Shown here: in pieces, positions 30,023 through 42,664 of the stretch
Layout: the number at the start of each line of letters is the position of its first letter
How positions within the stretch are numbered: position 1 is the stretch's first letter
From: Phanerodontia chrysosporium
Lineage: Eukaryota > Basidiomycota > Agaricomycetes > Polyporales > Phanerochaetaceae
Reading direction: 5' to 3'
DNA: 64,000 nt
Assembly (NCBI GenBank): GCA_001910725.1
Contig: MJGA01000004.1
Coordinates: forward strand, 1,364,001-1,428,000
Notes under the pieces: generated by a model
Seen by the model: only the letters and a program-made list of their open reading frames with translations
What the model was told of the DNA's origin: nothing
Database searches by the model: none
Program-made: the position numbers and the translations under genes

Positions 30023-33000
30023 ATGCACAATGCACGACGGTCATTACGCATAAAGCGGCTCGGTGTGAGGACCGCCGCCGGCTCCGCCAGACCCGCAGTA
30101 CGCATCTGCATCATCGCTGCAACAAAGTTATACTGACGAAGCGCAAGCCCAGAGAGTGGGCTTTGCCACAAAGTTCCTCAGACCTCGCTCCTGGCACTGC
30201 TTCGCCAGCAAGTCTTCCGGGACTGAACAAATGGGCCCGACCTCCCCCACCCTCTCCTGCCCCTTCTTCCGGTGCAAGCTCTGCACAGAACCCTCCAGGT
30301 CTCGGCAAATGGGCACCGCGGGACAACTCTGCCTCTGCTGCTCCCACATCCCCAACTCCTAACAGATGGGCACGTCCGCCGCCGCCGCCTCGGGATGCTT
30401 CGGCACCATCGCAAGATACAGGCTCATATGCGAACGGATCACGACCGACTCAGAACTCGCAAACGGCGTGGGCTGCCAATCGTCAATCGAGGGCCCGCAA
30501 GAGCGGTCACAGCCGTCGTATCAGAACAGGCAGCAACGGTCGCCGCAGTCAACACCGACCCTGCGCGCGCCACCAGCAGAGAGACTGAGCAAATGGGGCC
30601 TGTCAGAGTCGCCGAGGGGTGCTGCTTTTAACCGCGATTCACCGCCTGCTACCTCGACGAAGACTCATCCCACGTCGAGTACGCAGTATACCTCAGACTT
30701 CAGGCGCGACTCCGCACCCCATAAGGCTGGTTCTATGACGGCAACGCCAGCCAGCTCCTCTCGGGATGCGCAATCTCAGCAACGGGCTCACAAATGACTG
30801 AGGGTCCAGATATCGCTGAAGTGGAAGGATTTGCAGACGCAGAAACAGAAGGAACCTCCATCACTAGACAGAGAAAGGCTGCATTGAAGGACCGCACGTC
30901 CCCCAAGTCAAGAGGGAAGGAGATGGTCAGTAAGCGGGAAGAGGAACAGGAGAGGTTGGCGAGGTTGGCGGCAGAACGCGAGAAGGAGAAGAAGGCAAGA
31001 CCGAAGTCGCTGCATCTCAAGAAGGTACAGGCCGACGTTTACATACCGAGCCTCGTCTCTGTGGAGAACTTGGCTCGGTTATTGAACGTCCGATTAGGTG
31101 AGTGGTAGATCCTGCTGCCCGAAGACGAATCGCTGAAGTTACTTCCCAGAACGTCTTCAGCGCAAGATGGTACAAGTCGGCATGGCCGAGCAGTCATCAT
31201 ATGACTACGGTAAGCGTCTTCAGTAAGGGTATCGTATCATCACTCATCCATGATAGTGTTAACCGCGGAGTATGCTTCATTGATCGCGATGGAGTTCAAT
31301 CGCAACCCAGTGGTCAATGATGAAGCTGCATTCGACATATATCCACCGTACGCGCTGCTACCTCGTTCACTTGGATTCTCTAGGCTGACCAGCCGCATCA
31401 CGTCAGACAACCATCAGCTGACCGTGAAAGTTTGCCACCGCGACCTCCGGTCGTGACTATCATGGGTCATGTCGATCACGGAAAAACGACGCTTCTCGAC
31501 ACGCTTCGCTCTGCGTCAGTCGCCAAGGGTGAGGCGGGTGGCATCACTCAGCACATCGGTGCCTTCTCGGTACCTGTCCCCAACCCAGGTGGAGACAAGC
31601 GTACCATTACTTTCCTGGACACCCCGGGACACGCCGCGTTTTCTGCCATGCGTGCCCGCGGCGCTTCAGTGACAGATATTGTCGTGCTTGTCGTCGCTGC
31701 AGACGATGGTATTATGCCTCAGACACGCGAGGTCCTCGAGCTCGTGAAGGAATCTAGCAAAGTTGGGCTCGTGGTTGCAATCAACAAAATTGACAAACCA
31801 GGCGTCGACGTCGTGAGTATCTCATCACACTTTTCTCAGACGCTCTTTCGGAATATCTCCTCTTTGTTGCAGTCAAGAGATCGGTGCTTACAAGGTTCAT
31901 AGAGCAAGGTTGAGAAGGCACTGCTCGCGGAGGGTGTCCAGCTTGAAACCTTCGGCGGAGATGTACCGGTCGCCTATGTATCCGGGCTCACTGGAGAAGG
32001 CCTTCCCACTCTTATCGAGACAATATCGCTTGTCGCGGAAATGCAAGATCTCCGTGCCGAGCAGACGGCCCCATTCAAGGCTACGTGCTCGAGTCTCGGG
32101 TGGACAAGGGGCTTGGGTGAGTTGACGGCATGTTTCCATTTCCTATCACAGTCGCTCATCGGAGAGAATAGACCTGTCGCCACAGTCCTTCTCCTGCGCG
32201 GTCAGCTGACCCCGGGGATGCCTGTCATCTCCGGACTTGCCCACGGTAAAGTTCGCCTGCTGAAGTCGCCATCTGGTGAGTCCCTCAAGAGCGTCACGCC
32301 GGGCACGGCCGCCTTGGTCTCGGGCTGGAAGGAGCTCCCGAAGGCCGGCGACGAGGTGCTGACGGGCTCTGAGAGCGACATCAAGAAGGCGCTCGCGAAC
32401 CGCGAGCGGAAGGCCGACCTCGAGGCCACGATCCAGGACGCGGAGGCGATCAATGAGAGCCGGCGTGCCGAGCGCGAGCTCCAGCAGCGCGAAGCCGAGG
32501 GCGTGGTCGTCAATCCGCACGCCAAGAAGGAAGGCGAGAAGAAGGAGCTCCGCCTCATCGTCAAGGGCGACGTCAGCGGCACCGTCGAAGCCGTCTGCGG
32601 TGCCGTGTCCGGCATTGGCAACCACATTGCGGGCGTGAAGGTCGTTGCCCAGGGCGTCGGCGAGGTCTCTGAGTCCGATGTCATGCGCGCGAAGGCTGTC
32701 GAAGGTCCGTTAAGATGCTTCGTCCCCCTGACTGCCGCTAATACATGCGCGTAGGCATGATCGTCGCCTTCTCGGTTAACACTCCGCGCCCGGTCAAGGC
32801 ATTGGCAGCGAGCCAGGGTGTGAAGATCCTCGAGTCGAAAATCATCTATGCGCTCATGGATGAAGTCAAGAAGAGCGTCATTGACCTGTTGCCGACGACA
32901 ACCGAGCAGCGCGTCACGGGCGAGGCGAACGTGATTCAGATCTTCGAGATCCAGCTCAAGGCGAAGCAGACAATGAAGGTCGCGGGTTGCCGTGTCATCA

Positions 33001-33267
33001 ACGGCATCGTGGAGAAGAAGAAGAAGGCCCGCGTCGTCCGCAACGGTGAGGTCGTCTTCGAAGGTGCGTATCACGACATCTCCGCTGTTGTCGTACTCTA
33101 ACCGCCGCTTCGTAGGTAACCTTGAGACGCTGAGACACCTCAAGAGAGACATCACGGAGGCCGGCAAAGGCTTAGAGTGTGGCATGGCGTTCGAGGGCTG
33201 GGACGATCTCCGCGACGGCGATCTCATTCAAACCTTCCAGGAGGTTGTCAAGCCAGGTCAACTATAG
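30023..33267 (+). CDS. IFM1: Mitochondrial translation initiation factor IF-2
   Basis: This GTPase brings initiator tRNA to the mitochondrial small ribosomal subunit. Supported exons are 30023-30097 (presequence [20 protein letters not shown]), 30142 onward, 31150-31209, 31257-31347, 31407-31812, 31903-32116, 32172-32704, 32755-33063 and 33116-33267. The N-terminal region (30142-31097) is low complexity with repeated KWA/RWA-Pro units. Its frame must shift once near 30440-30480, and it needs a weak intron at 30730-30779. The IF-2 N domain follows ([20 protein letters not shown]), then the G domain with [13 protein letters not shown] and NKID, domain II ([23 protein letters not shown]), a charged insert, and domains III and IV ([27 protein letters not shown]). 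A missing base at 32079-32081 disrupts FKGYVLES. Both shifts look like sequence errors. Confidence 0.92.
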
Positions 33268-33374
33268 ACATCGGACTCGATCATAGAGTACTCTATGTGC
33301 ATGTGCCTGTGCGCGACCTCGTGTGCGGGTTTACGCCATTATATTAATACACCCTATTCACCTGCTGTGTGTAT

Positions 33375-34775
33375 CTACGGTCGGACTCTAGTCGCGTTTT
33401 GCTCGTCTAGGATTAGCTCCTTTGCGCCAATCGTGCCTGTCCGCCCGCCGACGCCAAAGGTAAAGTTGATGGGCAGAGTGCGATCGGTCTTTTCGAGCAC
33501 GGCCCACGAGCGGTTGTCTGCCTTCTTGAGGACCAACTCTACCTGGAAGTGAGCGTTAGCGGACATCCGAGATGGCAAGCGACGGCACACAAACGTACCT
33601 TGGTGCCGTAGTACTTGTACGACGAGGCATCCGGATCGATAGGCCCGTAAAGCTCGATTGAACGGCGGAACCGCTTGGAGCCGGGGAGAACAATGTCGAA
33701 CGCAATCTGCCAGGCGCGTCAGCTACGCGGACAAACAGGGACACATAGGGATCGCTGCGCACCTCGTTTGACGCAATCTTAATTGCACTCCGGTCCTTAT
33801 CAGCTTGCTTCGCAAAGACGGAGACATGGACCTCGGTCGGCGTCTGGTAGTGGTCTATCCGGCAGCTGACATGCTCCTCCTCCTGTGTGGCGAGCGAATA
33901 TGAGAGCGCGTGACACGATCTGTATAGTTCTTACGTACGTTGGTAGGCTTGTTCTTTGGGGCAAAGAGATGCTTTCCCCTCTTGCAACCTTCAATCTTGA
34001 GGAACTCCTCAAACTCTAGCACGCGGCGCTTGCAACAAAGGTATCCCTACGTGAAAGTTAGCAGAATGTATGCGGGAGATCTGTGACATACATGCCTTGC
34101 TACCTTCATGGAAGATAGGCTACAGGCTTGTCAGCTCTGGTACCTTCCTGTGAGCAATGACCACGTACCGATTTGGGATGGTAGACACAAACAGCCTCCT
34201 CGCCTTCACCAAACCTGCTTACTTCATTGCTAATGAAAGTCTTTCCACAACCCTTGTGCCTGCAGGTAGTTCCAACTGGGACCTCTACAGTAGGGTCGTC
34301 TTCTTCCTCTTCCTCGGGGGAGGTGGGGGTGTAGCGGGGGTAGAGGTCGCAATTGGAACAGCAGTCGGCGCAGAGGTCGTGTAAGTCTCCTGGTCACCCT
34401 TGCTCTCAATGGCGGTGATGTTCGTGTTCGCGACAGGTTTCGGTGCCTCTGGTTTCGGTGCTTCCGCGGAGTGCTGGCCAGTGCTGCATCCCTGGGTCGC
34501 GAGTTAGCCTCCAGATCAGCGCGATGAGATGCATGACGCACCTGGATCTTCATGAACTCATCAAAATCAAGCACAGGCTTGTTGACATCCTGGCAGCACG
34601 ACCACGACTTCAAGCCCTCGTGAAAGACCTGCGGAATGTCACTGGATCAACGCACGTTCACGAGTGCACGCACTTGCACACTCACAGGTGCTCCAGGGTG
34701 GAAGACGCAGCTACCTGCTGGGTTGTTCTGAGGGTCGAAGTCCTGACCACAACCCTTGTTCGTGCAGCGAACCAT
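33375..34775 (-). CDS. CHORD and CS domain co-chaperone (CHORDC1/CHP1-like)
   Basis: CHORD-CS proteins are zinc-binding HSP90 co-chaperones (morgana/CHP1 in animals, RAR1 relatives in plants). Exons are 34686-34775, 34542-34628, 34169-34491, 34096-34119, 33939-34046, 33763-33882, 33599-33706 and 33375-33542, about 342 aa. CHORD-I starts CTNKGCGQDFDPQNNP and runs to FMKIQGCSTGQH. An acidic and Pro-rich linker follows. CHORD-II is CRHKGCGKTFISN to FLKIEGCKRGKH. The CS domain (HVSCRIDHYQTPTEVHVSV to NRSWAVLEKTD) ends the protein. Intron 34047-34095 is best read as GC-AG (AAG/GCATGT), because a GT donor a few bases up breaks the frame. One base is missing from the C run at 34316-34320. It converges tail to tail with IF-2, 107 bp apart. 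Confidence 0.9.
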
Positions 34776-37691
34776 GACTGTCAGGGTACTTGCAAGATTC
34801 AGACGGCGCTGAAAATACAACGAAATTCACGAAATATATCTCAGGCAATGACAGAGGTCGGCTGTGGCAAGCGCGCGAAAGTGCCAGAAGCTCGTGGGAA
34901 GCGCACGTGATCCGCGTGTCGCGTCCGACCGTGCAGCCGCTCGCGACTTGTCGATGCATTCTCACTCGAGTCACAAGTCCCACCTGAGTGCCTTGAAGCG
35001 GCTCGCGGTGCTAATGTACAGGAATTATCAGCCTCACCATGCGTAACGTCTTCGGCCTCTAAACACATTTTTTCTGCGCTGTCATTCATGCTGACGTGAC
35101 AACTGGGATGGCGAGAAAGGTGCGCCTCCGTCCCTAAGCTGTGGTGCCCCAAAACGCCTCAGCAAACATTTGATGATCTTTTGAACTTTATGAGCAGCTT
35201 TAGGTCCAGGGTGCAGGGCCGCAGACGGTCCATTCATTGCGCCCACAAGACCGGGGTACGTCCTCAGGCGTCAGGAACCCGGAAGATCGCGCGAGTGGCG
35301 TGCTACTGGAACTGAGTACGCCGCTGGACAGTTACCCACTCTGTTGCAGGAACCCTGACTTGATAAAACATGGTCTTTCATATGCTCGCCGGGGTTACGC
35401 CTACCGCCACCAAAACTATCACTGCCACTTTTCTAGATTACATTGCTCGGCGTCGCACCGTAGGGCACTAGCACCAAGATGTCATTTGCAACGCCATAAT
35501 CAGCTTTACGCTGTGTGTTAGTTGCGCCACATCTCGTATGTCCTGATGCGCGCGGTAGCCTCATTAGATAATTGTTTATTGCCCGGTTCCGATGTGCGAT
35601 CGTCCCAGGTCTGGCATTCATCTTTCCTATCATCACCGTGCTGATCTAGGGAACGCACCGTATGGCGCATGTTGCAGGGCCCGAAGGGATGCCGGCAGCC
35701 ACGACTAGGCTGCAAGGCCGCGACTTGGCCGACTCACATTTTGATAGACGTCGCTAAGACGGTGAGCTGGCAGCAGCCATGCGGTGTACAACTAGTCCGC
35801 AGCATGTGCAGATATGTGGATGACATAACGAGTGGGAAATGCGGTCGTTGTTGCCGTCTACACCACCACACATAGATCTGCATCCTGCGGGGCTCACTAT
35901 TGGTGCGCCGGAAACGAGTAGTGGCCGTGCGTCATCTCAAATTCAGGCCATCTCCGCCTAATGAGCAGGTCTTGTAGAGCACTCGCGATCGTGACTGCGT
36001 GCTTCACGGCGCCTGAAGACGGCATGCTCCCCTTCGTCGCTCCGCGCCGCTATCATTATCCCCGGAAAATGCTGAATCACCGCCGGAGTGTCCCCGCTCA
36101 TCCACTCATCTTCCGCGAATGCGCGCCAGTGAGACACGGTGCGTTTTCTATACGACCGCTCGAGCTCGGCGCGTTTTTACCGCCTTCAGGGTACCGGTAG
36201 GGGATTCGCACTCGCAGGGCGAGTGAGGGACATACAATGTACGTCTACCGTCGCTGCATTCCTAAAGATGTCTTATCTGATATATGCGGGTAGATTGTCT
36301 CCGCGACGGCACCCGAACACAGACGCTATTCTCCGCCAGGAGCAGCCGCAGTCCAACCGCAGTGGAAATTCCTAAAGTGTGGTCACTGTACTATTGCGAA
36401 GCTTTTAATATTCAGTGCCCTTGAACAGACTCAGACACCTACTGTAGCTACAGCAGGCGTCCGTACGTCAGACTGACACTGCATGTTTCTCAAAAGAGTG
36501 AGTCCACTGACCATTTGCTTCCTACTGTGACCGGGCACCAAATAAGGGTGATATTCCCTCGTCGATTCCGTAATAGCGTGCTACATCGATTCCCAGGACT
36601 TAAGTAGGGCACAACGGATGCAGAGGCAGGTATGTGAGGTAGACGGTGCCACCGCACATCCCCAAACGGACAGCGAACGACGCTGTGTAACGCGTTGACC
36701 TTACACATCATACATACTTCGCCGTTTTTCATGACCGTGGCATGGATACATGCCGTTCAATAAGCATAGTCTGGTTCCCATCGCGCATGATGGCTCCCTG
36801 ATTCTAGAAGACTGATGTGCAAACTATAACGCTGAGAAGCTACATGAATATCGCTCAGACGCTCACATCTTTCATGAGTTGCTCGCTGCTCAGGTTCGCT
36901 TATTGCAACGCGCGCACCTCGTAATCAGTTCTCCCGTGTGAGTTAGCGGTGAGCCGCTGCTTTGCGGACTGGCGGAAGCGGGGCCCATCGCGCACGTTTA
37001 CACTCCAGCGAACCCCGGTGCAATCGAGCAGCGGTCGAACCTCGATCCACGGAGGTTCGCGTCTGGATCCACACTCGCCTGTTAGGCCACGCACCCCCAA
37101 CTGTGGTCTGCGACGGAGAAACGGAGAGGGGATGAGGGAGATCGACTCGCGTCAAACACCTGCCGTGATTCCCGCCGCGCTCCGCCCCATACCAGTGCGC
37201 TCTACAGCGGCCCAGGATGTTCGCCGCGACACGGCCTATGCCATGAAGGACGATGTAACGCATCTAGACCACAGAGATTTCACGTCATATGGCATCCGCC
37301 TAGGCCGCGACGAGGTCGAGCTCAGGGGAGAATGGGTACCTTTCTTCCTCGTGTGCGTGTAGATCAGATAGCCATTTGATCTCGAGTCGATATGCAACAA
37401 GACGCGTGGTAACGGCGCCATCGAACTCACCTGCGCCAACGCCTCTCTTCCGACGCCAACTCCTGGCCCCTCGAGCAACTTCTCCTGAGAACACTTCGCC
37501 AGACAGGAGACAAAGCCGCGCTAGCTGGTAGAGAAGACTCGTGTATTCGTGGGATGCCCGGTGCACAGCAGGCCTCTGAGTGTACGCGCGCGCTAGCAAA
37601 TTTAGGTCACGGTGATATACCCATTAGGAGAGCAATACCAGACCGTGAGTACTGCGCCCGCGCAAGAGGGGCCATGCGCGGCATACACATG
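34776..37691. other. 2.9-kb stretch without supported genes
   Basis: No reading frame here combines length, splice signals and recognisable motifs. I looked for tRNA T-arms, long repeats and helicase, transposase or reverse-transcriptase motifs and saw none. It could hold noncoding RNA or a decayed gene. Confidence 0.4.
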
Positions 37692-38977
37692 TCACGATAG
37701 GCCGGGCCCAAACGCCTCCCAGGCCAAAAACCCGATGCCCCATGGTCCCACGCGCGCGAGCGTGCGGCCGAGCGCGTGCAGCCTGCGGTGCATGGGGGAT
37801 GCGTGCGGGTCGTGTTCGTGCACCACCGGCGGCTTGAAGAACGACACCCAACCGTCGTCCCTGAGCTTCTGCAGCAGTATCGCGGGCACTGAGTGGCGCT
37901 CTGCACCCGCGACCACACGGTCGACGCGCACGGCTTTGCGCGCGACGTCCCATGGCCGGCACGCGAGCTCGTACGCCAAGCCCGCGACCGCGCCGCCTGT
38001 CACCAGCGTCAACGCATGGGCGACGCGCGGGCCGTTCCTCTGGAGCGCGTCGCTCCGGCGGATACCGGAGGATGGTTGCTCGAGGAGACCCTGCACGGAT
38101 GTCTTCGTTGCCGCGGCGAGGCGACGTGTCGTCTCGAAGACAGTGAAGAAGACCGCAAAGCCTGACGGGAAGTCAGCACACACGCGCCGCGCACATCAAT
38201 CACGCGGGACCGCGCACCACATGCGTCCTTCGCGACGCCCCACTTCCAGCCACGCCAGCCACGCCCGGCCATGTCGCTGACTTCGCGCATCCACTCCCGT
38301 ACTTCGCGAGCCTGGTGGAGCTCATCTCGCTTCGAGAGAGTCTGGCCGCCGACAGTCCCGCGAAAGACCTCTTCCATGCGTAGGACCAGCCCGTTGCTGA
38401 GGAGCCGCCCTCCAGGACGAAACGAACGTTTTCGGCGGGTGCGGCGAGAAGAGCTTGGGCGGCGCCCGCAATGGCGCCTGAAGCAGCTGCAAGGGGGATC
38501 TGCGAGTCTATGTGGGGTTCCAGTAATGTGGTTGCCTCGGAGTACGTCGTCCACAATGCGGAACCAAGGACGAGGTTGACCATCATCGGAGGTACGAAAT
38601 GTTTGGCGATGACTGATACCTAGCTTGGTATCAGATATGTCGATAAAAAGCAAGCCATAGAAAACGTACACCTTGTTGTCTAACAAGCTGCCGCATGTAT
38701 TGTGGCGTCAGCGAATGGCCTTCCTGGGTTGCCAGCAGCCTGAGAGTTTGCCATCCATTGACTAGCATAAGCGACATAATGGTGGACATCGATGAGTATC
38801 CCGTGCAGATGCGAGGTGTATGACATGGTCACCTTTCGATGGTCTGAACAGTCGAACGGGTCTTGAAAAGTAGAGCGCTATGGATCGTGTGGCGCTCCTT
38901 GCTATCGCGGCGTAAAGCGAGTTCGAACTGCTACCCTGTTCACCCTGAGTGCTAGCATCGCCCTGCGCGGAGGACAT
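37692..38977 (-). CDS. Mitochondrial carrier-like membrane protein
   Basis: Exons 38833-38977, 38670-38761, 38218-38619 and 37692-38161 give about 369 aa. Helical, small-residue-rich segments resemble the odd-numbered helices of mitochondrial carriers: PLAAASGAIAGAAQALLAAP with the degenerate Px[DE]xx[KR] equivalent PAENVRF, and TGGAVAGLAYELACRPWDVARKAV near the C-terminus. GWxxW-K segments (RGWRGWKWGVAKDACGFAVFF) connect them. The three-fold repeat is weaker than in classic carriers, so the substrate is unknown. I infer an inner-membrane transporter or a carrier-fold protein. A one-base deletion near 38372-38378 separates WSYAW from EVFRGTVGG; all splice junctions otherwise keep phase. The N-terminus is Ser/Gln-rich without a cleavable presequence, as usual for carriers. 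Confidence 0.75.
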
Positions 38978-39223
38978 GCATGAATCGCAGGTTTGTGGTT
39001 ACAGATCCCAGGAATCTGGAAGCAAAATGTTTCAGTGTGCCTCACGCCGCAGGGTGAAGAAAGAGAGGTTGGATGTTGGTTGGCAGCTGGCGGCGGAGGC
39101 TGAGTTCCAAGATCAGATCATAGTTCCGGGAACTGCCGAAGCGCCACGAAGGCTCTTACGAACGCCCAACTTGCGGATGAACTTTGTCTCTGAACTCTGT
39201 CACTCGCGCTCGTCAGCACAGCT

Positions 39224-40210
39224 ATGCTTCGTCTCGCCACTCGAGCAGAACTCCATCTCAGGCGAAGTACAACAAGGTTGTCTCTGCAGCTGCGGAGAGG
39301 GATAGCCCTAAAAGCCGATGGTTACCCGACGGACATGGATTTCTACCCGGATTTCTTCTCTCCCGAAGAACAACGCATTCTTCTCTCTGCGTCCCTTGAA
39401 AAATTGAACACAAACGAGAGTAGAAAATTTAGGCGCAGGCAAAGGGAATATCAAGCATCACAACCCGCGTTGTCTTCTTCGTCCGTCAATGACTTGTTTC
39501 TTCCAGACGAATTCTATACATTCGAGGAGGCGAATACACCTCTTTTCTTCGGCACCTGCGGAAATACTGAGCTCACGATACTAGGGTCATTTCGACGGCG
39601 TCATTAAACGGTACCGCGAGATGCACGTCTCATCTTGGCCGGCTGATATACCAGGATTAGATCGCGTCCTTTCTCGCCTCAGGTCGCTACATCCTGATGA
39701 ACCTACTCAGACGCATGTCCTGCACCTAGCATCGGACGGAGAGATTTTAGTACGTAAGATGAAAATTTCCATGAAGCACCTTTTCCGACAGATCGCACTG
39801 CAGCCACATGTGGACAACGTAGAAGCCAGTGGATCGTGGATCCTGGGTGTCAGCCTGGGAAACATGAGGGCTATGCGGCTTGAGAGTGCCGACGACCCTT
39901 CGGATTCGTTCGAGATGTTGTTGCCGTCTGGCAGCGTCTACATACAAAGGCGAGTCTAGGCAGGCCTAAGTATGACTCACAGACGCTAACCTGTGTTGTA
40001 CATACGTCACAGAGATACCACGAGGTACAGGTACAAGCACTCCATCCTGCTCCGGGGAAAACTTGGCGACATCGAGTATGGTGGTGGACAGCGCGTGAGC
40101 GTCATGATTCGAGTATGCATCCTCTGACATTTCCGCTATCATTACATTAACGGCCCGCACAGGACCGACACCATAATACAAGACTACCTAATGAACCAAC
40201 AGATATCTAA
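39224..40210 (+). CDS. ALKBH7-like 2OG-Fe(II) dioxygenase, probably mitochondrial
   Basis: ALKBH7 acts in the mitochondrial matrix. Exons 39224-39529, 39585-39749, 39804-39949, 40013-40112 and 40163-40210 join in phase to 254 aa, the normal size. The N-terminus MLRLATRAELHLRRSTTRLS is an Arg-rich presequence. The fold starts YPDFFSPEEQRILL; FDGVIKRYREMHVSSWP matches the family segment. The iron ligands are HVD (in LPHVDNVEASG) and the His in RYKHSILL, with the 2OG Arg in VSVMIR. Two introns need GC donors to keep frame: 39530-39584 (GAG/GCGAAT) and 39950-40012 (AAAG/GCGAGT). It differs from the AlkB protein at 17-19 kb, which has a GRF zinc finger. Confidence 0.88.
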
Positions 40211-40244
40211 TAACCAAGCATCAATATACATCTCTCTCCGCGAG

Positions 40245-41710
40245 TCACCCCGAACAGCAAAGCCCTCTGAACTTCTGTATAATCGGCGAAATACACAGTA
40301 ATCTTGCAGCGTCGGGCGCCACGCGCCACGCCCACGCTAGCCATGGGCGGTATCCCACAGTATATGTAGTCCTCGGGTATCTGCGAGTAATCAGACGCGT
40401 TAGCGTGTCAACATCCCGTGCATCCATCCAATAAGCTCTTACGCGGCGCACGCAATGCTCTGCAAGACATCGCAGACTGCGGTGTAGTATGGCGTTTCCA
40501 TGGGTGTATCATCGGATATGACAGCCCCAGCGTTATTGGTTCGGTAATTGGACATAATTCTGCGGAGGACGTTTGGCCATTGTGATGCTTCGAGGGTGAA
40601 AACCGGTATTCCCCAAAGTCCTCCGGGGCCCCCGTGGTCAGGGAACATACACGGACACCAACTGAGGCCAGACTCTGGTTAAGGTTTATTGCGAGACACT
40701 CCCGCGTACCTTCGAGGAGGTGGTCCACACCTTCTGTATCTGGATTGTAGATCAGTGAGGGTGCAAATCGGCCGACATCTAGAAGGATTTACTGTGTGGA
40801 AGGCATCTCGACATCAGGACCACGCGGCCAGAGGCCTTCGTCAGCAGATCGAAGTAGTCGCGTACGATCGCAATTGGTTCTCTCGACGCGGCCTCGAGAT
40901 CCTCGGTCCACATGGTCGCCGCACGGCCGTCACCTGCGCTGGCCTTGATGGGGACATGCGCCTGCGGTCGGGCGGCAGGACTGCGACGCGCGGGAGAAGG
41001 CGGCGGTAGGACGATCAGGGCACAGAGCTGCAGAGCATGGTCCTCGCAGTAGGCGTGCACAGTCTCGGAGGCATGTGTGCGCTGCGCCGCGGAGTGTGTG
41101 TCGAGGGTGATGGGCGCAACCGTGCCCCAGTCTGCCGCCGGAGATCGCTCCTTCCTCTTGTGCCAGGCATACAGAAGCTGCACAGAATGGAGACAGGCCT
41201 TTGTCAGCGCAAGTGGTGCCTCCGGCTTGGTACGATAGCGGAGCTTACAGAGAGCACTGCGGACGACTTCTCGCTCTCGCCAGAAGGGTCCCCTCCCGAA
41301 TTGGACGTGGACAGCATGAAGACGGTGTAGCCAAGTTCAGAAAAGCTCAGGGCAGCCGCGCGTCCGAGACCTAGACCACCGACCCTGTAAGCACATGTTT
41401 CCATGAGGTGCGAACGAAAGGAACGCCTTTTACCCGTACCATCGATGTCCCCTAGAATGACGACGGCACCGTCCTGGGGTCTGAGCACCCCAGACGGCAT
41501 GACGGAGAGCATGTTGGACAGCCAAGCGTGCAGCTTAGCTAACAAACGTTCGGGTGTTGCCAAAGACGAGTTGAGCAATAATAGCATGGCACAAACGGTA
41601 CGCTGAATGTGGCGATGCAGCTGGAAACCCTCGTGCTTAGACCACCGCATGATCTGCTTGACAAGCGGCAGCCCAGTGAGGAGATGCTGCAGTATCTGGA
41701 TGACAATCAT
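40245..41710 (-). CDS. Short-chain dehydrogenase/reductase-like protein
   Basis: The protein has an N-terminal amphipathic part (start near 41710, MIVIQILQHLLTGLPLVKQI), then an SDR-like cofactor region. There DGAVVILGD is followed after an intron by VGGLGLGRAAALSFSELGYT, a glycine-rich turn with Gly-Leu-Gly-Arg. A middle exon (about 40800-41177) carries LQLCALIVLPPPSPA and REPIAIVRDYFDLLTKASGRVVLMS. The last exons (40443-40733, 40245-40380) contain VDHLLEGTRECLAINLNQSL and end RYPRTTYTVGYRPWLAWAWRVAP, very like the C-terminus of retinol or 17-beta-hydroxysteroid dehydrogenases. A classic YxxxK was not located, so activity is uncertain. The junction near 41381-41385 needs one more base, and a second shift lies near 40590-40640. 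It could be active with sequence errors, or decaying. Exon ends are approximate. Confidence 0.6.
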
Positions 41711-42331
41711 CTTATTCACGTTACTCAGATTAGCGTGGCAGATTACAAAAGTAGGGATGGAGACCGACCGTGCTAGGGTGGGATTGAACAAGACGGCATG
41801 ATAGAGTTACGAGAGACGACGCTGAGTTAGGGGTCTATCGCGATCGGGAGGACCCGTTCGGACTCAGATACATATCAGATACCTCCGCCGGGACCAACTT
41901 GCACCCCAGCGCGTCTGGCAGGCTTCAAGCATTTCAGGTGGTGGCCGATACCACTGCAGTAGCCACGAGCCACGAGCAGGAACTTCCAGGGTCCTGATCA
42001 CATCGCAGGTCTCCTCACGAATATTCCAAGTTAGATGGGCGATAAACCTTCTGGAATACGGCATACATGAGTATCGCCGACGGTCATATCCGATCATCCA
42101 GGAGTGGGAATATAAGTTATGTCTAGGATTGAGAGCGGTGATGTACATCTAGCACAGCGGTAAGCAGTCGACGGCCCAGGGCCAGCATTTACCGTCAACC
42201 GCCAGAGTATACAACTAATCTACGACATGATACAGGCTACAGGGATAATAACGCGTCCATCTCAATAATACAATACTCGCAGTCCGTGTCCACTCTGCTT
42301 TTTGCTAATGTGGCGCGCAGGGTCCACCATG
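41711..42331. other. Intergenic, no supported feature
   Basis: The upstream region of the SDR-like gene and the 3' flank of the 59-aa gene. No motif is recognised. Confidence 0.45.
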
Positions 42332-42664
42332 CTATGCGCGGTTTAGCACCGCAGTACTATGGAGGAGCAGTCAGCAGAGAACGTTGCTGATGACGTGAAG
42401 GCTTACGGTACTTCGCGTGGTGGACCGCTGTCACCGTCCACCTGGACTTTAGCGAATGACTGCCCGCCCTAAAGACAATGCATGAGACACGAGTTGCGAC
42501 GACGAGGGCGAGCCGGAGACTTACATCTCCCCGCACTACGGCGTGGACTGTCCCGCTGACAACGGTGCCGTTCTCTGCGAGGAAGGAAACACGGGTACCG
42601 GGCTGCGTCAGGGTCAGCATAGGCATCGGGGAAGGTTACACCGACGTACAGGGAACATGTCCAT
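42332..42664 (-). CDS. Small 59-aa protein, four exons, unknown
   Basis: Four short exons (42650-42664, 42525-42602, 42407-42468, 42332-42356) are linked by three introns of 47, 56 and 50 nt. All have consensus donors (GTACGT, GTAAGT, GTAAGC), AG acceptors and a CTGAC branch in the first. The phases fit and give a 59-aa protein that starts MDMFPPGTRVSFLAENGTVV and continues SGTVHAVVRGDGGQSF. The alternation of V/F with charged residues and the G-T-V-x-x-G-T-V turn suggest a small SH3- or Tudor-like beta barrel. No family is certain. Such genes are easily missed because no single exon exceeds 26 codons. Confidence 0.6.

Noticed and set aside
34047..34101. GT donor GTAGCA in the CHORD-CS gene instead of GC
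   Set aside because: It puts the second CHORD out of frame. The GC donor 6 nt on keeps HEGSKGYLCCKRR.
37000..37060. Possible tRNA T-arm (gaacctcgatcc)
   Set aside because: No matching acceptor stem, D arm or anticodon arm at the proper distances on either strand.
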